Shown here in pieces: positions 20,511 to 29,197 of a stretch of 64,000 nt of DNA. The translations under genes were made by a program, and so were the position numbers. The DNA is from Pseudomonas sp. R76. GTDB lineage: Bacteria; Pseudomonadota; Gammaproteobacteria; Pseudomonadales; Pseudomonadaceae. The number at the start of each line of letters is the position of its first letter. Within the stretch, counting starts at the first letter, position 1. The stretch spans positions 3,968,001 through 4,032,000 of the forward strand of contig NZ_CP019428.1 of assembly GCF_009834565.1 (NCBI RefSeq), written 5' to 3'. Below the pieces are notes generated by a model that saw nothing but the letters and a program-made list of their open reading frames with translations, had not been told where the DNA came from and did not search any database.

Positions 20511-20551
20511 CAAAGCCGGTTACCACATTTAGATCGATGCCAGACTTGAGG

Positions 20552-21760
20552 TTATTGGTAGCCTTTAGGGAAAGGATTCGGCTCGATCAGATCCGACTCG
20601 TAGATCACCTTGAACTGCCCGTTTGGCTGCACTTCACCGATGCGCGACTTGCTCCACAGGTGGTGGTTTTCGTGGATCTTCACGTAGCCTTCCGGCGCGG
20701 TTTTCAGTTCGATACCCGGGGACGCTGCGACGACTTTATCCACGTCGAAACTGCCGGCCTTCTCCACCGCCGCTTTCCACAACCACGGGCCGAGGTACGC
20801 CGCCTGGGTCACGTCGCCGATCACCGCGTCCTTGCCGTATTTGGCCTTGAAGGCTTCGACGAAGGCTTTGTTGTTGGGGTTGTCCAGGCTCTGGAAGTAC
20901 TTCATCGAGGCATAGAAACCGGCCATGTTTTCGCCGCCGATGCCGAGCAATTCGTCTTCGGTGACCGACAGGGTCAGCAGGGTTTGTTTGGACGAGTTCA
21001 CGCCTGCCGCATTCAACTGTTTGTAGAACGCGACGTTGGAGCCACCCACCACTGCGGCGAACACCACGTCCGGTTTCTTCAGCTTGACCTTGTTGATCAG
21101 CGAGCCGAACTGGGTATTGCCCAGCGGGTAGTAGTCTTCGCCAACCACGGTGCCGTGCAGCACGTTTTCAATGTGCTTGCGCGCGATCTTCATCGAGGTG
21201 CGCGGCCAGATGTAGTCCGAGCCCACCAGGTAGAAGGTCTTGGCGCCTTTGGTCTTGGCGATCCAGTCCAGGCTGGCGAGGATTTGCTGGGTGGCTTCTT
21301 GCCCGGTGTAGATCACGTTTTTCGACTGTTCCAGGCCTTCATAGAAGGTCGGGTAGTAGAGCAAGCCGTTTTCTTTTTCGAAGATCGGCAGCACGGCTTT
21401 GCGCGAAGCCGAGGTCCAGCAGCCGAACACGGCGGCGACCTTGTCGTTGACCAGCAACTTCTTGGCTTTTTCCGCGAAGGTCGGCCAGTCGGAAGCGCCG
21501 TCTTCCTGAATCACCTTGATCTGGCGCCCCAGGATCCCGCCCGACGCGTTGATCTGTTCGATGGCCAGGCGTTCGGCCTGGATCGAGCCGGTCTCGGAAA
21601 TCGCCATGGTGCCGGTGGCCGAGTGCAACTGGCCGACGGTGACTTCGGTGGGGGTCACGGCCAGGCCTTCGTTATCGGCCAGCACGCCCTGGCTGAACAG
21701 AGCGGCCGCCAGTAAGGACAAGGCCAACAGCGGTTTGGAGCGAATCAATCGTGGTGCCAT
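20552..21760 (-). CDS. urtA: Urea ABC transporter substrate-binding protein UrtA
   Basis: 402 residues from ATG at 21760, preceded by GAGGAG 8 bases upstream. Signal peptide MAPRLIRSKPLLALSLLAAA then ALFSQGVLA. Mature part opens with VTVGQLHSATGTMAISET and VFGCWTSASRKAVLPIFE, the UrtA/FmdD signature, plus NVIYTGQEATQQI and GSDYIWPRTS. Periplasmic urea binding for UrtBCDE. The promoter region contains three TGACGTA heptamers (see 21827) and lies opposite a sensor kinase/regulator pair. Confidence 0.95.
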   Translation of the reverse strand: MAPRLIRSKPLLALSLLAAALFSQGVLADNEGLAVTPTEVTVGQLHSATGTMAISETGSIQAERLAIEQINASGGILGRQIKVIQEDGASDWPTFAEKAKKLLVNDKVAAVFGCWTSASRKAVLPIFEKENGLLYYPTFYEGLEQSKNVIYTGQEATQQILASLDWIAKTKGAKTFYLVGSDYIWPRTSMKIARKHIENVLHGTVVGEDYYPLGNTQFGSLINKVKLKKPDVVFAAVVGGSNVAFYKQLNAAGVNSSKQTLLTLSVTEDELLGIGGENMAGFYASMKYFQSLDNPNNKAFVEAFKAKYGKDAVIGDVTQAAYLGPWLWKAAVEKAGSFDVDKVVAASPGIELKTAPEGYVKIHENHHLWSKSRIGEVQPNGQFKVIYESDLIEPNPFPKGYQ

Positions 21761-21826
21761 GGGGCGACTCCTCTGCAATGAGGGGTTCAGCATGGCGGCA
21801 GCGGGCCAGCGCGGGTATACGCAGCC

Positions 21827-21855
21827 TGACGTAACGGCGTACGTCATTTGACGTA
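21827..21855. promoter_or_regulatory. Candidate response-regulator operator in the urtA promoter: three TGACGTA heptamers
   Basis: TGACGTA at 21827-21833, TACGTCA at 21840-21846 and TGACGTA at 21849-21855: three identical heptamers in alternating orientation. The second and third form a perfect 16-bp palindrome with a TT centre; the first and second form an inverted repeat with a 6-base spacer. They lie 67-95 bp upstream of the urtA start, where an activator overlapping the -35 would sit. LuxR/NarL-type regulators bind such heptamer repeats, and one is encoded by 25433-26098. Confidence 0.6.
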
Positions 21856-21912
21856 TGCCACATCGCACCAATGCAGGGCAGGATCGCGTCGCCGAATTCA
21901 ATGGAAATCGAA

Positions 21913-22001
21913 TGTGGGAGCGGGCTTGCTCGCGAATGCGTTGTATCAGTCACTGATGTACAGCCTGACCCACCGCATTCGCGAGCAAGCCCGCTCCCAC
22001 A
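21913..22001. repeat. REP pair (inverted, about 89 bp)
   Basis: TGTGGGAGCGGGCTTGCTCG facing its inverse complement, spacer CAGTCACTGATGTACAGCCTG. Located between the urtA promoter and the kinase gene. Confidence 0.93.
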
Positions 22002-22074
22002 TTTGGATCTTCGGCGTCTGCCAGGGCATGGAACTTGCTCATTCAACCACGGCCCTTCTGCGGAGTCCTCCACC

Positions 22075-25000
22075 GTGCACCCCACCTCCGGCACCCAGCG
22101 CATCGTCAAGATCCGCCGCGACTACAACACCTGGGTCGCCGACGAGACCATGGAAGACTACGCCCTGCGCTACACCCCCAAGTCGTTTCGCAAATGGTCG
22201 GAACTGCGCATCGCCAACACGGCCTTGGGCGCGGTTTCATTCCTGGCGCTGGAAGCCATCGGCGGCGTGCTGGCCTTGAGTTACGGCTTTACCAACACCT
22301 TCTGGGCGATCCTCACCGTCAGCCTGGTGATCTTCCTCACCGGCCTGCCCATCAGCTATTACGCCGCCCGTTACGGCGTGGACATGGACCTGCTGACCCG
22401 TGGCGCGGGCTTCGGCTATATCGGCTCGACCATTACCTCGCTGATCTATGCCAGCTTCACCTTCCTGTTTTTCGCCCTTGAAGCGGCGATCATGGCCCTG
22501 GCCCTGGAGCTGTATTTTCACATCCCGCTGGCCATCGCCTATGTGATCTGCTCGCTGCTGGTGATTCCGTTGGTGGCCTACGGCGTGACCCTGATCAGCC
22601 GCCTGCAGCTGTGGACGCAACCCCTTTGGCTGCTGTTGCTGGTGCTGCCCTACGGGTTCGTCTGGTGGAAAAACCCCGACGCCTTCAGCGACTGGACCAG
22701 CTTTGTCGGGCGCAGCGGCGACAGCGGCGGGTTCAACCTGTTGGCGTTCTGCGCCGCCTGCACCGTGGCGCTGTCGCTGGTGACGCAAATCGGCGAACAG
22801 GTCGACTACCTGCGCTTCCTGCCGGAAAAAACCGCCGCCAACCGCAAACGCTGGTGGGCCGCCCTGCTCTGCGCCGGGCCCGGCTGGATCATCCCCGGCG
22901 CGCTGAAGATGTTCGCCGGGGCGTTCCTCGCCTTCCTCGCGCTGCAACATGAAATCCCCATGGAGCGCGCCGCCGAGCCGACCCAGATGTACCTCGTCGC
23001 GTTCCGCTACGTGTTCAGCTCGCCGGAATGGGCGCTCGGCGCGATGGTGCTGTTCGTGGTCATCTCGCAGATGAAGATCAACCTGACCAACGCCTACGCC
23101 GGTTCCCTGGCCTGGTCGAATTTCTTCGCCCGCGTCACCCACAGCCACCCTGGCCGCGTGGTGTGGCTGGTGTTCAACGTGGCCATTGCGCTGATGCTGA
23201 TGGAGCTGGGCGTGTTCGATGTGATCGACCAGGTGCTGGGGCTTTACGCGAACATCGCGATTGCCTGGATCGGCACGCTGGTGGCCGACCTGGTGATCAA
23301 CAAGCCGCTGGGCCTGTCGCCCAAACATATCGAGTTCAAGCGCGCGCACCTTTACGACATCAACCCGGTGGGCGTTGGCTCGATGCTGATTGCCTCGTTG
23401 CTGTCGATCCTCGCCCACTTCGGCCTGTTTGGTGCCCTGGCCCAGGCCGCACCGCCGTTCGTGGCGCTGGGTACGGCGCTGATCATGGCGCCGCTGCTGG
23501 CGTGGCTGACCAAGGGCAAGTACTACATCGCGCGCACCAGCGATCTGCACTTGATTCACCCGGTGGCACCCGCCACCCACGCGGTGTGCGGGCTGTGCAG
23601 CAACCCGTTCGAAACCGCCGACATGGCGTTCTGCCCGGCCTACAGCACGCCGATCTGTTCGCTGTGTTGCTCGCTGGACGCGCGTTGCGGTGACCGTTGC
23701 AAGCCCCATGCGCGGCTGGTCACGCAGTTCGAAGGCGTATTGCGCTGGCTGCTGCCCAACACCTTGATGCCACGCCTGCACACGCGGCTGGCGCATTACT
23801 TGGGGCTGTTATTGGTGCTGGTGCTGCTGCTGGCCGGCGCATTGGCGCTGATTTACGTGCAGGCCGCCCAAGGGCTGCCGCATTCCGAGACCTTGTATCA
23901 GGCGTTTTTCAAGGCGTTCCTGACCCTGTCGGTACTGGCCGCCGTGCTCGCCTGGTGGGTGGTGCTGACCCGCGAAAGCCGCCGCGTCGCCCAGGAAGAA
24001 TCCGACCGCCAGACCCTGCTGCTGATGCAGGAAATCGACGCCCACAGCCTCACCGACCAAGCCCTGCAACAAGCCAAGGAAGCCTCGGAAGCCGCGAACG
24101 CCGCCAAAAGCCGTTACGTCACCGGGCTGTCCCACGAGCTGCGCACGCCGCTGAACAGCATCCTCGGCTTTACCCAAATCCTGCAGCGCGACACCGCCAT
24201 GCCCGACCAGCACCAGGACGCCCTGGCGACCATCCTGCGCAGTGGCTCGCACCTGTTATCGCTGATCGATGGCCTGCTCGACGTGGCCAAGATCGAGGCC
24301 GGCAAATTGCGCCTGGAACTCACCGAAATCCCCTTTCCCGAATTGATCCACGACCTCGAACAGATGTTCACCCCGCAAGCCCAGGACAAAGGCCTGCGCT
24401 TTCGCCTCGACTGCGTCGGCAAAATCCCGGCGGTGGTGCGCGGTGACGAAAAACGTGTGCGCCAGATCCTGATCAACCTGCTCGGCAACGCGGTGAACTT
24501 CACTGACAGCGGCGAGGTGTGCCTGCGCGTCAGCTACCGGCGCGAGACCGCCAACTTTGAAATCATCGACACCGGCATCGGCATTGATCCGGGGCAGATC
24601 GAACGGATTTTCCAGCCGTTCGAGCGCGGCGATTTGATGCGCCAGGACAAGGGCGTCGGTTTGGGCCTGACCATCACGCGCATGCTCACCGCCTTGATGG
24701 GCGGCGAGTTGCGCGTCACCAGCGAACTGGACAAAGGCACGTGCTTTCAGGTGCGGCTGTTCCTCTCGCAAGTGCGCGCGCCGCAAGCCGTGGTGCACGT
24801 AGAACACGACATCATCGGCTATCACGGCGTGCGCCGACGCATCCTGGTGGTGGACGACCATGTGGACCATCGCAAAGTGCTCAGCGGCATGCTCACGCCG
24901 CTGGGTTTTGAAGTGATCCAGGCCAGCAATGGCCAGGACGCCATCCGCCAGGTGGCGCTGCTGGCGCCGGACCTGATCCTGATGGACCTGTCAATGCCGA

Positions 25001-25458
25001 CCCTGGATGGCTGGGAAACCAGCCGCTTGATCCGGCGTAACGCGCTGTCCAGCGCGCCGATCATCGTGATCTCGGCCAACGCCTTTACCGACGACCGCGA
25101 ACGCAGTATCGCCGCCGCCTGCAACGACTACCTGGCCAAGCCGGTGCGCACCCCGGAACTGCTCGGGCGCCTGCAACTGCACCTGGATTTGCAGTGGCTG
25201 CGCCGCACCAAAACCTTCACGCCGCCGGCGCCACCCAGCGTACTGCCCAGCCCGGAAGACCTCGCCGCCCTCGCCGAACTCAGCGCCATCGGCTACGTGC
25301 GCGGCCTGCATGAAAAACTCGACACCATCCTGGAGCATCAGCCGGACGCCGCGCCTTTCATCAACAAAGTGCGCGGTTTACTCAAGAGCTTCCGCCTGGA
25401 TGAACTCAACCGAACCCTCAAGGAGGCCGAAGATGAATGCGCTCACCCGCAGCACTGA
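22075..25458 (+). CDS. Hybrid histidine kinase with N-terminal NCS1-type transporter domain and Cys-rich knuckle
   Basis: 1127 residues from GTG at 22075 (after CGGAG; the open frame continues upstream only through the REP). Residues about 40-480 resemble an NCS1 purine/cytosine/allantoin permease with about twelve spans (YAARYGVDMDLLTRGAGFGY, GEQVDYLRFLPEKT). Residues about 500-550 hold eleven closely spaced Cys (CGLC, FCPAY, CSLCCSLDARCGDRC), a likely zinc-binding knuckle. Two further spans follow (about 575-635), then the H-box GLSHELRTPLNSILGF (His near 686), HATPase motifs (INLLGNAVNF, DTGIGID, GVGLGLTI), a receiver with acceptor Asp in ILMDLSMP (about 968) and KPVR, and a helical tail. 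Overlaps its regulator by 26 nt; divergent from urtABCDE. I infer sensing of urea or a related N-compound. Confidence 0.88.
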   Translation: MHPTSGTQRIVKIRRDYNTWVADETMEDYALRYTPKSFRKWSELRIANTALGAVSFLALEAIGGVLALSYGFTNTFWAILTVSLVIFLTGLPISYYAARYGVDMDLLTRGAGFGYIGSTITSLIYASFTFLFFALEAAIMALALELYFHIPLAIAYVICSLLVIPLVAYGVTLISRLQLWTQPLWLLLLVLPYGFVWWKNPDAFSDWTSFVGRSGDSGGFNLLAFCAACTVALSLVTQIGEQVDYLRFLPEKTAANRKRWWAALLCAGPGWIIPGALKMFAGAFLAFLALQHEIPMERAAEPTQMYLVAFRYVFSSPEWALGAMVLFVVISQMKINLTNAYAGSLAWSNFFARVTHSHPGRVVWLVFNVAIALMLMELGVFDVIDQVLGLYANIAIAWIGTLVADLVINKPLGLSPKHIEFKRAHLYDINPVGVGSMLIASLLSILAHFGLFGALAQAAPPFVALGTALIMAPLLAWLTKGKYYIARTSDLHLIHPVAPATHAVCGLCSNPFETADMAFCPAYSTPICSLCCSLDARCGDRCKPHARLVTQFEGVLRWLLPNTLMPRLHTRLAHYLGLLLVLVLLLAGALALIYVQAAQGLPHSETLYQAFFKAFLTLSVLAAVLAWWVVLTRESRRVAQEESDRQTLLLMQEIDAHSLTDQALQQAKEASEAANAAKSRYVTGLSHELRTPLNSILGFTQILQRDTAMPDQHQDALATILRSGSHLLSLIDGLLDVAKIEAGKLRLELTEIPFPELIHDLEQMFTPQAQDKGLRFRLDCVGKIPAVVRGDEKRVRQILINLLGNAVNFTDSGEVCLRVSYRRETANFEIIDTGIGIDPGQIERIFQPFERGDLMRQDKGVGLGLTITRMLTALMGGELRVTSELDKGTCFQVRLFLSQVRAPQAVVHVEHDIIGYHGVRRRILVVDDHVDHRKVLSGMLTPLGFEVIQASNGQDAIRQVALLAPDLILMDLSMPTLDGWETSRLIRRNALSSAPIIVISANAFTDDRERSIAAACNDYLAKPVRTPELLGRLQLHLDLQWLRRTKTFTPPAPPSVLPSPEDLAALAELSAIGYVRGLHEKLDTILEHQPDAAPFINKVRGLLKSFRLDELNRTLKEAEDECAHPQH

Positions 25459-26098
25459 ACCCGGCGTAGTGCTGATCGTCGATGACACCCCGGACAACCT
25501 GGCCATGCTCTCCGACGCCCTCGACGACGCGGGCTACATGGTGTTGGTGGCGCTGGACGGCCTCAGCGCGTTGAACCGCGTGCAACGCAGGCGCCCGGAC
25601 CTGATCCTGCTGGATGCAATGATGCCGGGCCTGGACGGCTTCGAAACCTGCCGCCGGCTCAAGGCGCAACCGGCCAGCGCGGATATCCCGGTGGTGTTCA
25701 TGACCGGGCTGACCGACAGCAAGCACGTGGTGCAAGGTTTTGAGGTGGGTGGCAGTGATTACGTGACCAAGCCGATCCAGACCGATGAAGTGCTGGCACG
25801 GGTCGCGGCGCATTTGCGCACGTCACGGATTTTGCTCTCGGCGCGCGCGGCGACACAGCCGAGTGTGTTGACGCTGGAGGACGCATCGGCGCAACGGCTG
25901 CTATCCGCGCGGTTTCAACTGACCGAGCGCGAGGTGGAGGTGCTGCGTTGGGTGGCGTGCGGGAAAACCAATCGGGATATCGGCGATATCCTGGGGTTGA
26001 GCCCCAGGACGGTGAACAAGCATTTGGAGCATGTGTATGTGAAGCTCGGCGTGGAGACGCGAACAGCGGCGACGTCAGTCGCCCTGGCCGCCATCTGA
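25433..26098 (+). CDS. LuxR/NarL-type response regulator, partner of the transporter-fused kinase
   Basis: 221 residues from ATG at 25433, after AAGGAGG inside the kinase gene. Receiver about 12-130: VLIVDDTPDN acidic pair, acceptor Asp in LILLDAMMPG (about residue 62), Lys in DYVTKPIQ. LuxR helix-turn-helix about 160-215: LTEREVEVLRWVACGKTNRD and LGLSPRTVNKHLEHVYVKLG. Translational coupling with the kinase (26-nt overlap) makes it the cognate output. The TGACGTA cluster in front of urtA is the obvious candidate target. Confidence 0.93.
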   Translation: MNALTRSTEPGVVLIVDDTPDNLAMLSDALDDAGYMVLVALDGLSALNRVQRRRPDLILLDAMMPGLDGFETCRRLKAQPASADIPVVFMTGLTDSKHVVQGFEVGGSDYVTKPIQTDEVLARVAAHLRTSRILLSARAATQPSVLTLEDASAQRLLSARFQLTEREVEVLRWVACGKTNRDIGDILGLSPRTVNKHLEHVYVKLGVETRTAATSVALAAI

Positions 26099-26114
26099 AT
26101 GTGTGTAGGGCTTG

Positions 26115-26217
26115 TGTGGGAGCTGGCTTGTGTGGGAGCTGGCTTGCCTGCGATGGCATCGACTGGTTATGCCTGATACACCAAGGTGCCTGCATCGCAG
26201 GCAAGCCAGCTCCCACA
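26115..26217. repeat. REP pair with a duplicated partial left arm
   Basis: TGTGGGAGCTGGCTTG occurs at 26115-26130 and again immediately at 26131, the second copy continuing into the full arm (GCCTGCGATGGCATC). The right arm at about 26192-26217 is the normal inverse complement. So one 16-bp segment is tandemly duplicated. Confidence 0.9.
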
Positions 26218-26249
26218 GAAAAGCGGATCTTCATCAGGGCTGAGATGGG

Positions 26250-27080
26250 TTATCCCCCAAAAGTCTGTGAAGGCCGGCGCAGGGTCGGATCAAAGGGGTT
26301 GATCCTTGGCCCGATCGCTGCCGCCTCACGCTTGAGCAACTCCACCACCATCGGCAACCGGCTCGGCCCCAGCCGGTCACTGATGGTCGCCACACTCAAC
26401 GCCGCCACCGCATGCCCGTCGCGGTTCAGGATCGGCACCGCCAACCCCGCCATGCCTTCCAGCACCCCCGTGTTGCGTGCCGCGTAGCCCAGGCGCCGCA
26501 CATTCTCGACCTCCGAACGCAGCAGCACCTCGTCATACAGGTGGAAGTCCTTGAGCCGTGGCAGGTTGTAGCGGATCACCGTTTCCCGCTCTTCCTCGGG
26601 CAAAAACGCCAGGATCGCCAAACTGCCCTGCCCCACGCCGAGTGCCACGCGGCCACCGATGTCGCCGGTAAAGGTGCGGATCGGGTACGGCCCTTCGCTG
26701 CGGTCAAGGCAGATCGCATCAAAGCCGCTGCGTGCCAGCAGGAACAGCGAATCGCCCAACGACGCACTCAAGCGCAACATGCTCGGCCGCACCAGGTCGC
26801 GCAGGTTGCCGGTCTTGCCCGCGTTGGCCGCCAGGGCGAAGAACTCCAGGCTCAGGCGATAGCGCTTGCTGCGTGCGTCCTGCTCGACCATGCCTTCGTC
26901 CATCAGGCTGCGCAACAGACGGTGGGTGGTCGGTTGGGACAGGCCGACCTGTTGCGCCAACTGGGTCACGCGCTCGCCGCCTTCCGGCACTTCGCCCAGG
27001 GTACGCAGCAGCGCGAACAAACGCGACACGCTGCCGGCACCGACTTCTTTGCCGTTGTCATTCCGCTCAGTGGAATCCAT
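26250..27080 (-). CDS. IclR-family transcriptional regulator
   Basis: 276 residues from ATG at 27080. N-terminal winged helix about 15-75: SVSRLFALLRTLGE and LAQQVGLSQPTTHRLLRSLM. C-terminal IclR effector domain about 90-260: FALAANAGKTGNLRDLVRPS, RVALGVGQGSLAILAFL, and VLEGMAGLAVPILNRDG with VAALSVATISDR. Divergent from the importer/dehydrogenase operon (27323), 242 bp apart, so it probably controls that operon in response to its substrate. Frame extends upstream to 27212 but without conserved residues. Confidence 0.92.
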   Translation of the reverse strand: MDSTERNDNGKEVGAGSVSRLFALLRTLGEVPEGGERVTQLAQQVGLSQPTTHRLLRSLMDEGMVEQDARSKRYRLSLEFFALAANAGKTGNLRDLVRPSMLRLSASLGDSLFLLARSGFDAICLDRSEGPYPIRTFTGDIGGRVALGVGQGSLAILAFLPEEERETVIRYNLPRLKDFHLYDEVLLRSEVENVRRLGYAARNTGVLEGMAGLAVPILNRDGHAVAALSVATISDRLGPSRLPMVVELLKREAAAIGPRINPFDPTLRRPSQTFGG

Positions 27081-27322
27081 AACACTTAATCTCGGTATAA
27101 ATTCTGGTGAATGAATAAATCTGAAAATAATAGTCCGTTGAGTGAAATTCCATCTTCCGCCCATCCTAGTCTTCGTCCTAATCTGCGTCCACAGGGGCGA
27201 AATGAACAACAAACGGCAGCCGACTCAAGATCGAGCGCCAACGCACCGGCAACACCTCATTCGCATCTGCCCAAAACAAAAAAGCGCGTTTCGACGCGAC
27301 TCAAAAAAGGTGGAACGCAGAC

Positions 27323-28351
27323 ATGGCATTTCTCCAACTCAACGCCTTGAGCAAACGCTACGGCGCCGTCGATGCGGTGGTCGCCACCGACCTCGCGGTG
27401 GAAAAAGGCGAGTTCGTTTCCCTGCTCGGCCCTTCGGGCTGCGGCAAAACCACCACCTTGCAGATGATTGCCGGCTTCGTCGACGTGAGCGGCGGGCAAA
27501 TCCTGCTCGACGGCCGCGACATCACCCACGCCAAACCCGCCAGCCGCGGCTTGGGCGTGGTGTTCCAGAGCTACGCGCTGTTCCCGCACATGAGCGTGCG
27601 CGACAACGTCGCCTTCGGCCTGAAGATGCGCAAAGTGCCGGCCGCCGAGATCGCCAGCAAGGTTAAAACCGTGCTGGAACTGGTGCGCCTGGCCCCGCAC
27701 GCCGAGCGCTACCCGCGTGAGCTGTCCGGCGGCCAACGCCAGCGCGTGGCCCTGGCCCGCGCGCTGGTGATCGAGCCGCCGGTGTTGCTGCTGGATGAAC
27801 CACTGTCCAACCTCGACGCCAACCTGCGCGAAGAAATGCAGTTTGAAATCCGCCGCATCCAGTGCGCCGTGGGCATCACCACCTTGATGGTCACCCACGA
27901 CCAGGCCGAGGCGCTGTCGATCAGCGACCGCGTGGTGGTGATGCAGGCCGGGCGTGTCACACAGATCGACGCGCCGTACACGCTCTACGAACACCCGCGC
28001 ACGCGCTTCATTTCAGACTTCGTCGGCAAGGCCAACCTGCTGCCCGGCGACTACGACGAACTCGGCACCCCGCAAGTACGCCATGCCAGCGGCGACGGCG
28101 AGCTGACCCTGAGCCTGCGCCCGGAAAAAATCACCTTGGTGGCCGCCGGCACTGGCCGCGTGCAAGGCAAAGTCCTCGACAGCTACTTCTTCGGCAGCCA
28201 ATGGCTGTACCGCGTCCACACCAGCCTCGGCGAAATCACCGTGGTGCGCAGCAACGACGGCAGCGCGCCGCTCGGCTGCGGCGCGGCGGTGGGCCTGGAC
28301 TGGCACGCCGGCTTGCTGCGCGTGCTGGCGGCAGATGAGGTGCACGCATGA
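27323..28351 (+). CDS. ABC transporter ATP-binding protein, PotA-like
   Basis: 342 residues. Walker A GPSGCGKTTTLQM (about 35-47), Q-loop, signature LSGGQRQRVALARAL, Walker B VLLLDEPLSNLDANLREEM, H-loop TLMVTHDQAEAL. C-terminal about 100 residues form a TOBE domain (LSLRPEKITLV). Subfamily: polyamine / phosphonate / opine-type importers. First gene of a seven-gene run with overlaps (4 nt to the next gene), including two permeases, a binding protein and a three-subunit dehydrogenase. Confidence 0.93.
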   Translation: MAFLQLNALSKRYGAVDAVVATDLAVEKGEFVSLLGPSGCGKTTTLQMIAGFVDVSGGQILLDGRDITHAKPASRGLGVVFQSYALFPHMSVRDNVAFGLKMRKVPAAEIASKVKTVLELVRLAPHAERYPRELSGGQRQRVALARALVIEPPVLLLDEPLSNLDANLREEMQFEIRRIQCAVGITTLMVTHDQAEALSISDRVVVMQAGRVTQIDAPYTLYEHPRTRFISDFVGKANLLPGDYDELGTPQVRHASGDGELTLSLRPEKITLVAAGTGRVQGKVLDSYFFGSQWLYRVHTSLGEITVVRSNDGSAPLGCGAAVGLDWHAGLLRVLAADEVHA

Positions 28352-29193
28352 GTCGCGGTTATCTGTTGTCGTTGCCGGCCCTGGCGCTGTTCACCGGGCT
28401 GTTGATTCTGCCGCTGATCATGACGCTGGTGCTGTCGTTCAACGTGTTCGACTACCAGGTCGGCGTGAAGGCGGATGAGTGGACCTTCGCCCATTACCTG
28501 TCGCTGTTCAGCGACGCTTACTTCTACGAGATCTTCTGGCGCACCTTCTGGATCAGTGCGCTGGTGACCTTGCTCTGCGTGGTGATTGGCGTGCCCGAGG
28601 CCTACATCCTCAGCCGCATGGGCACACCGTGGCGCTCGATCTTTTTGATTCTGATCCTCACGCCGCTGTTGATTTCGGTGGTGGTGCGCGCCTTCGGCTG
28701 GAGCTTGCTGCTGGGTGCCGACGGGCTGGTCAACCAAGTGATCCAGGCACTTGGCGGGCGCCCGGTAAAGCTGCTGTACACGCCGTTTGCAGTGATCATC
28801 GCGCTGGTGCACGTGATGCTGCCGTTCATGATCATTCCGGTGTGGACCTCGCTGCAAAAACTCGACCCGTCGGCGGAACAGGCGGCGCTGTCGCTGGGCG
28901 CCAGCCAAGCCACGGTGATGCGCAAGATCGTGTTGCCGCAGGTAATGCCCGGCGTGTTGTCCGGCACCTTGATTGTGTTCGGCCTGGCGGCCAGCTCGTT
29001 TGCGATCCCCGGCCTGCTCGGCGGGCGGCGCCTGAAAATGGTCGCCACGGTGGTGTACGACCAGTACCTCTCGGAACTCAACTGGCCCATGGGCGCGACC
29101 ATCGCGGTGGTGCTGCTGTTGGTCAACCTGCTGATCATGCTGAGCTGGAACCGCATGGTCGAAAGCCGCTACAAAAAGTCGCTGGGGGTTTAA
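28348..29193 (+). CDS. ABC transporter permease, PotB-like
   Basis: 281 residues, six membrane spans. The EAA loop reads EQAALSLGASQATVMRKIVL (about 188-207), the ATPase contact. Start overlaps the ATPase gene by 4 nt. Pairs with the next permease to form the channel. Confidence 0.92.
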   Translation: MSRGYLLSLPALALFTGLLILPLIMTLVLSFNVFDYQVGVKADEWTFAHYLSLFSDAYFYEIFWRTFWISALVTLLCVVIGVPEAYILSRMGTPWRSIFLILILTPLLISVVVRAFGWSLLLGADGLVNQVIQALGGRPVKLLYTPFAVIIALVHVMLPFMIIPVWTSLQKLDPSAEQAALSLGASQATVMRKIVLPQVMPGVLSGTLIVFGLAASSFAIPGLLGGRRLKMVATVVYDQYLSELNWPMGATIAVVLLLVNLLIMLSWNRMVESRYKKSLGV

Positions 29194-29197
29194 GCGC

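Larger units (their letters stand above)
21761..22074. other. 314-bp intergenic region between urtA and the transporter-fused kinase
   Basis: From left to right: ribosome site of urtA, a possible -10 for urtA (TATACC read on the minus strand near 21812-21817), the TGACGTA heptamer cluster at 21827-21855, a REP pair at 21913-22001, and the ribosome site CGGAG ahead of the GTG start at 22075. No additional gene seen. Confidence 0.6.
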
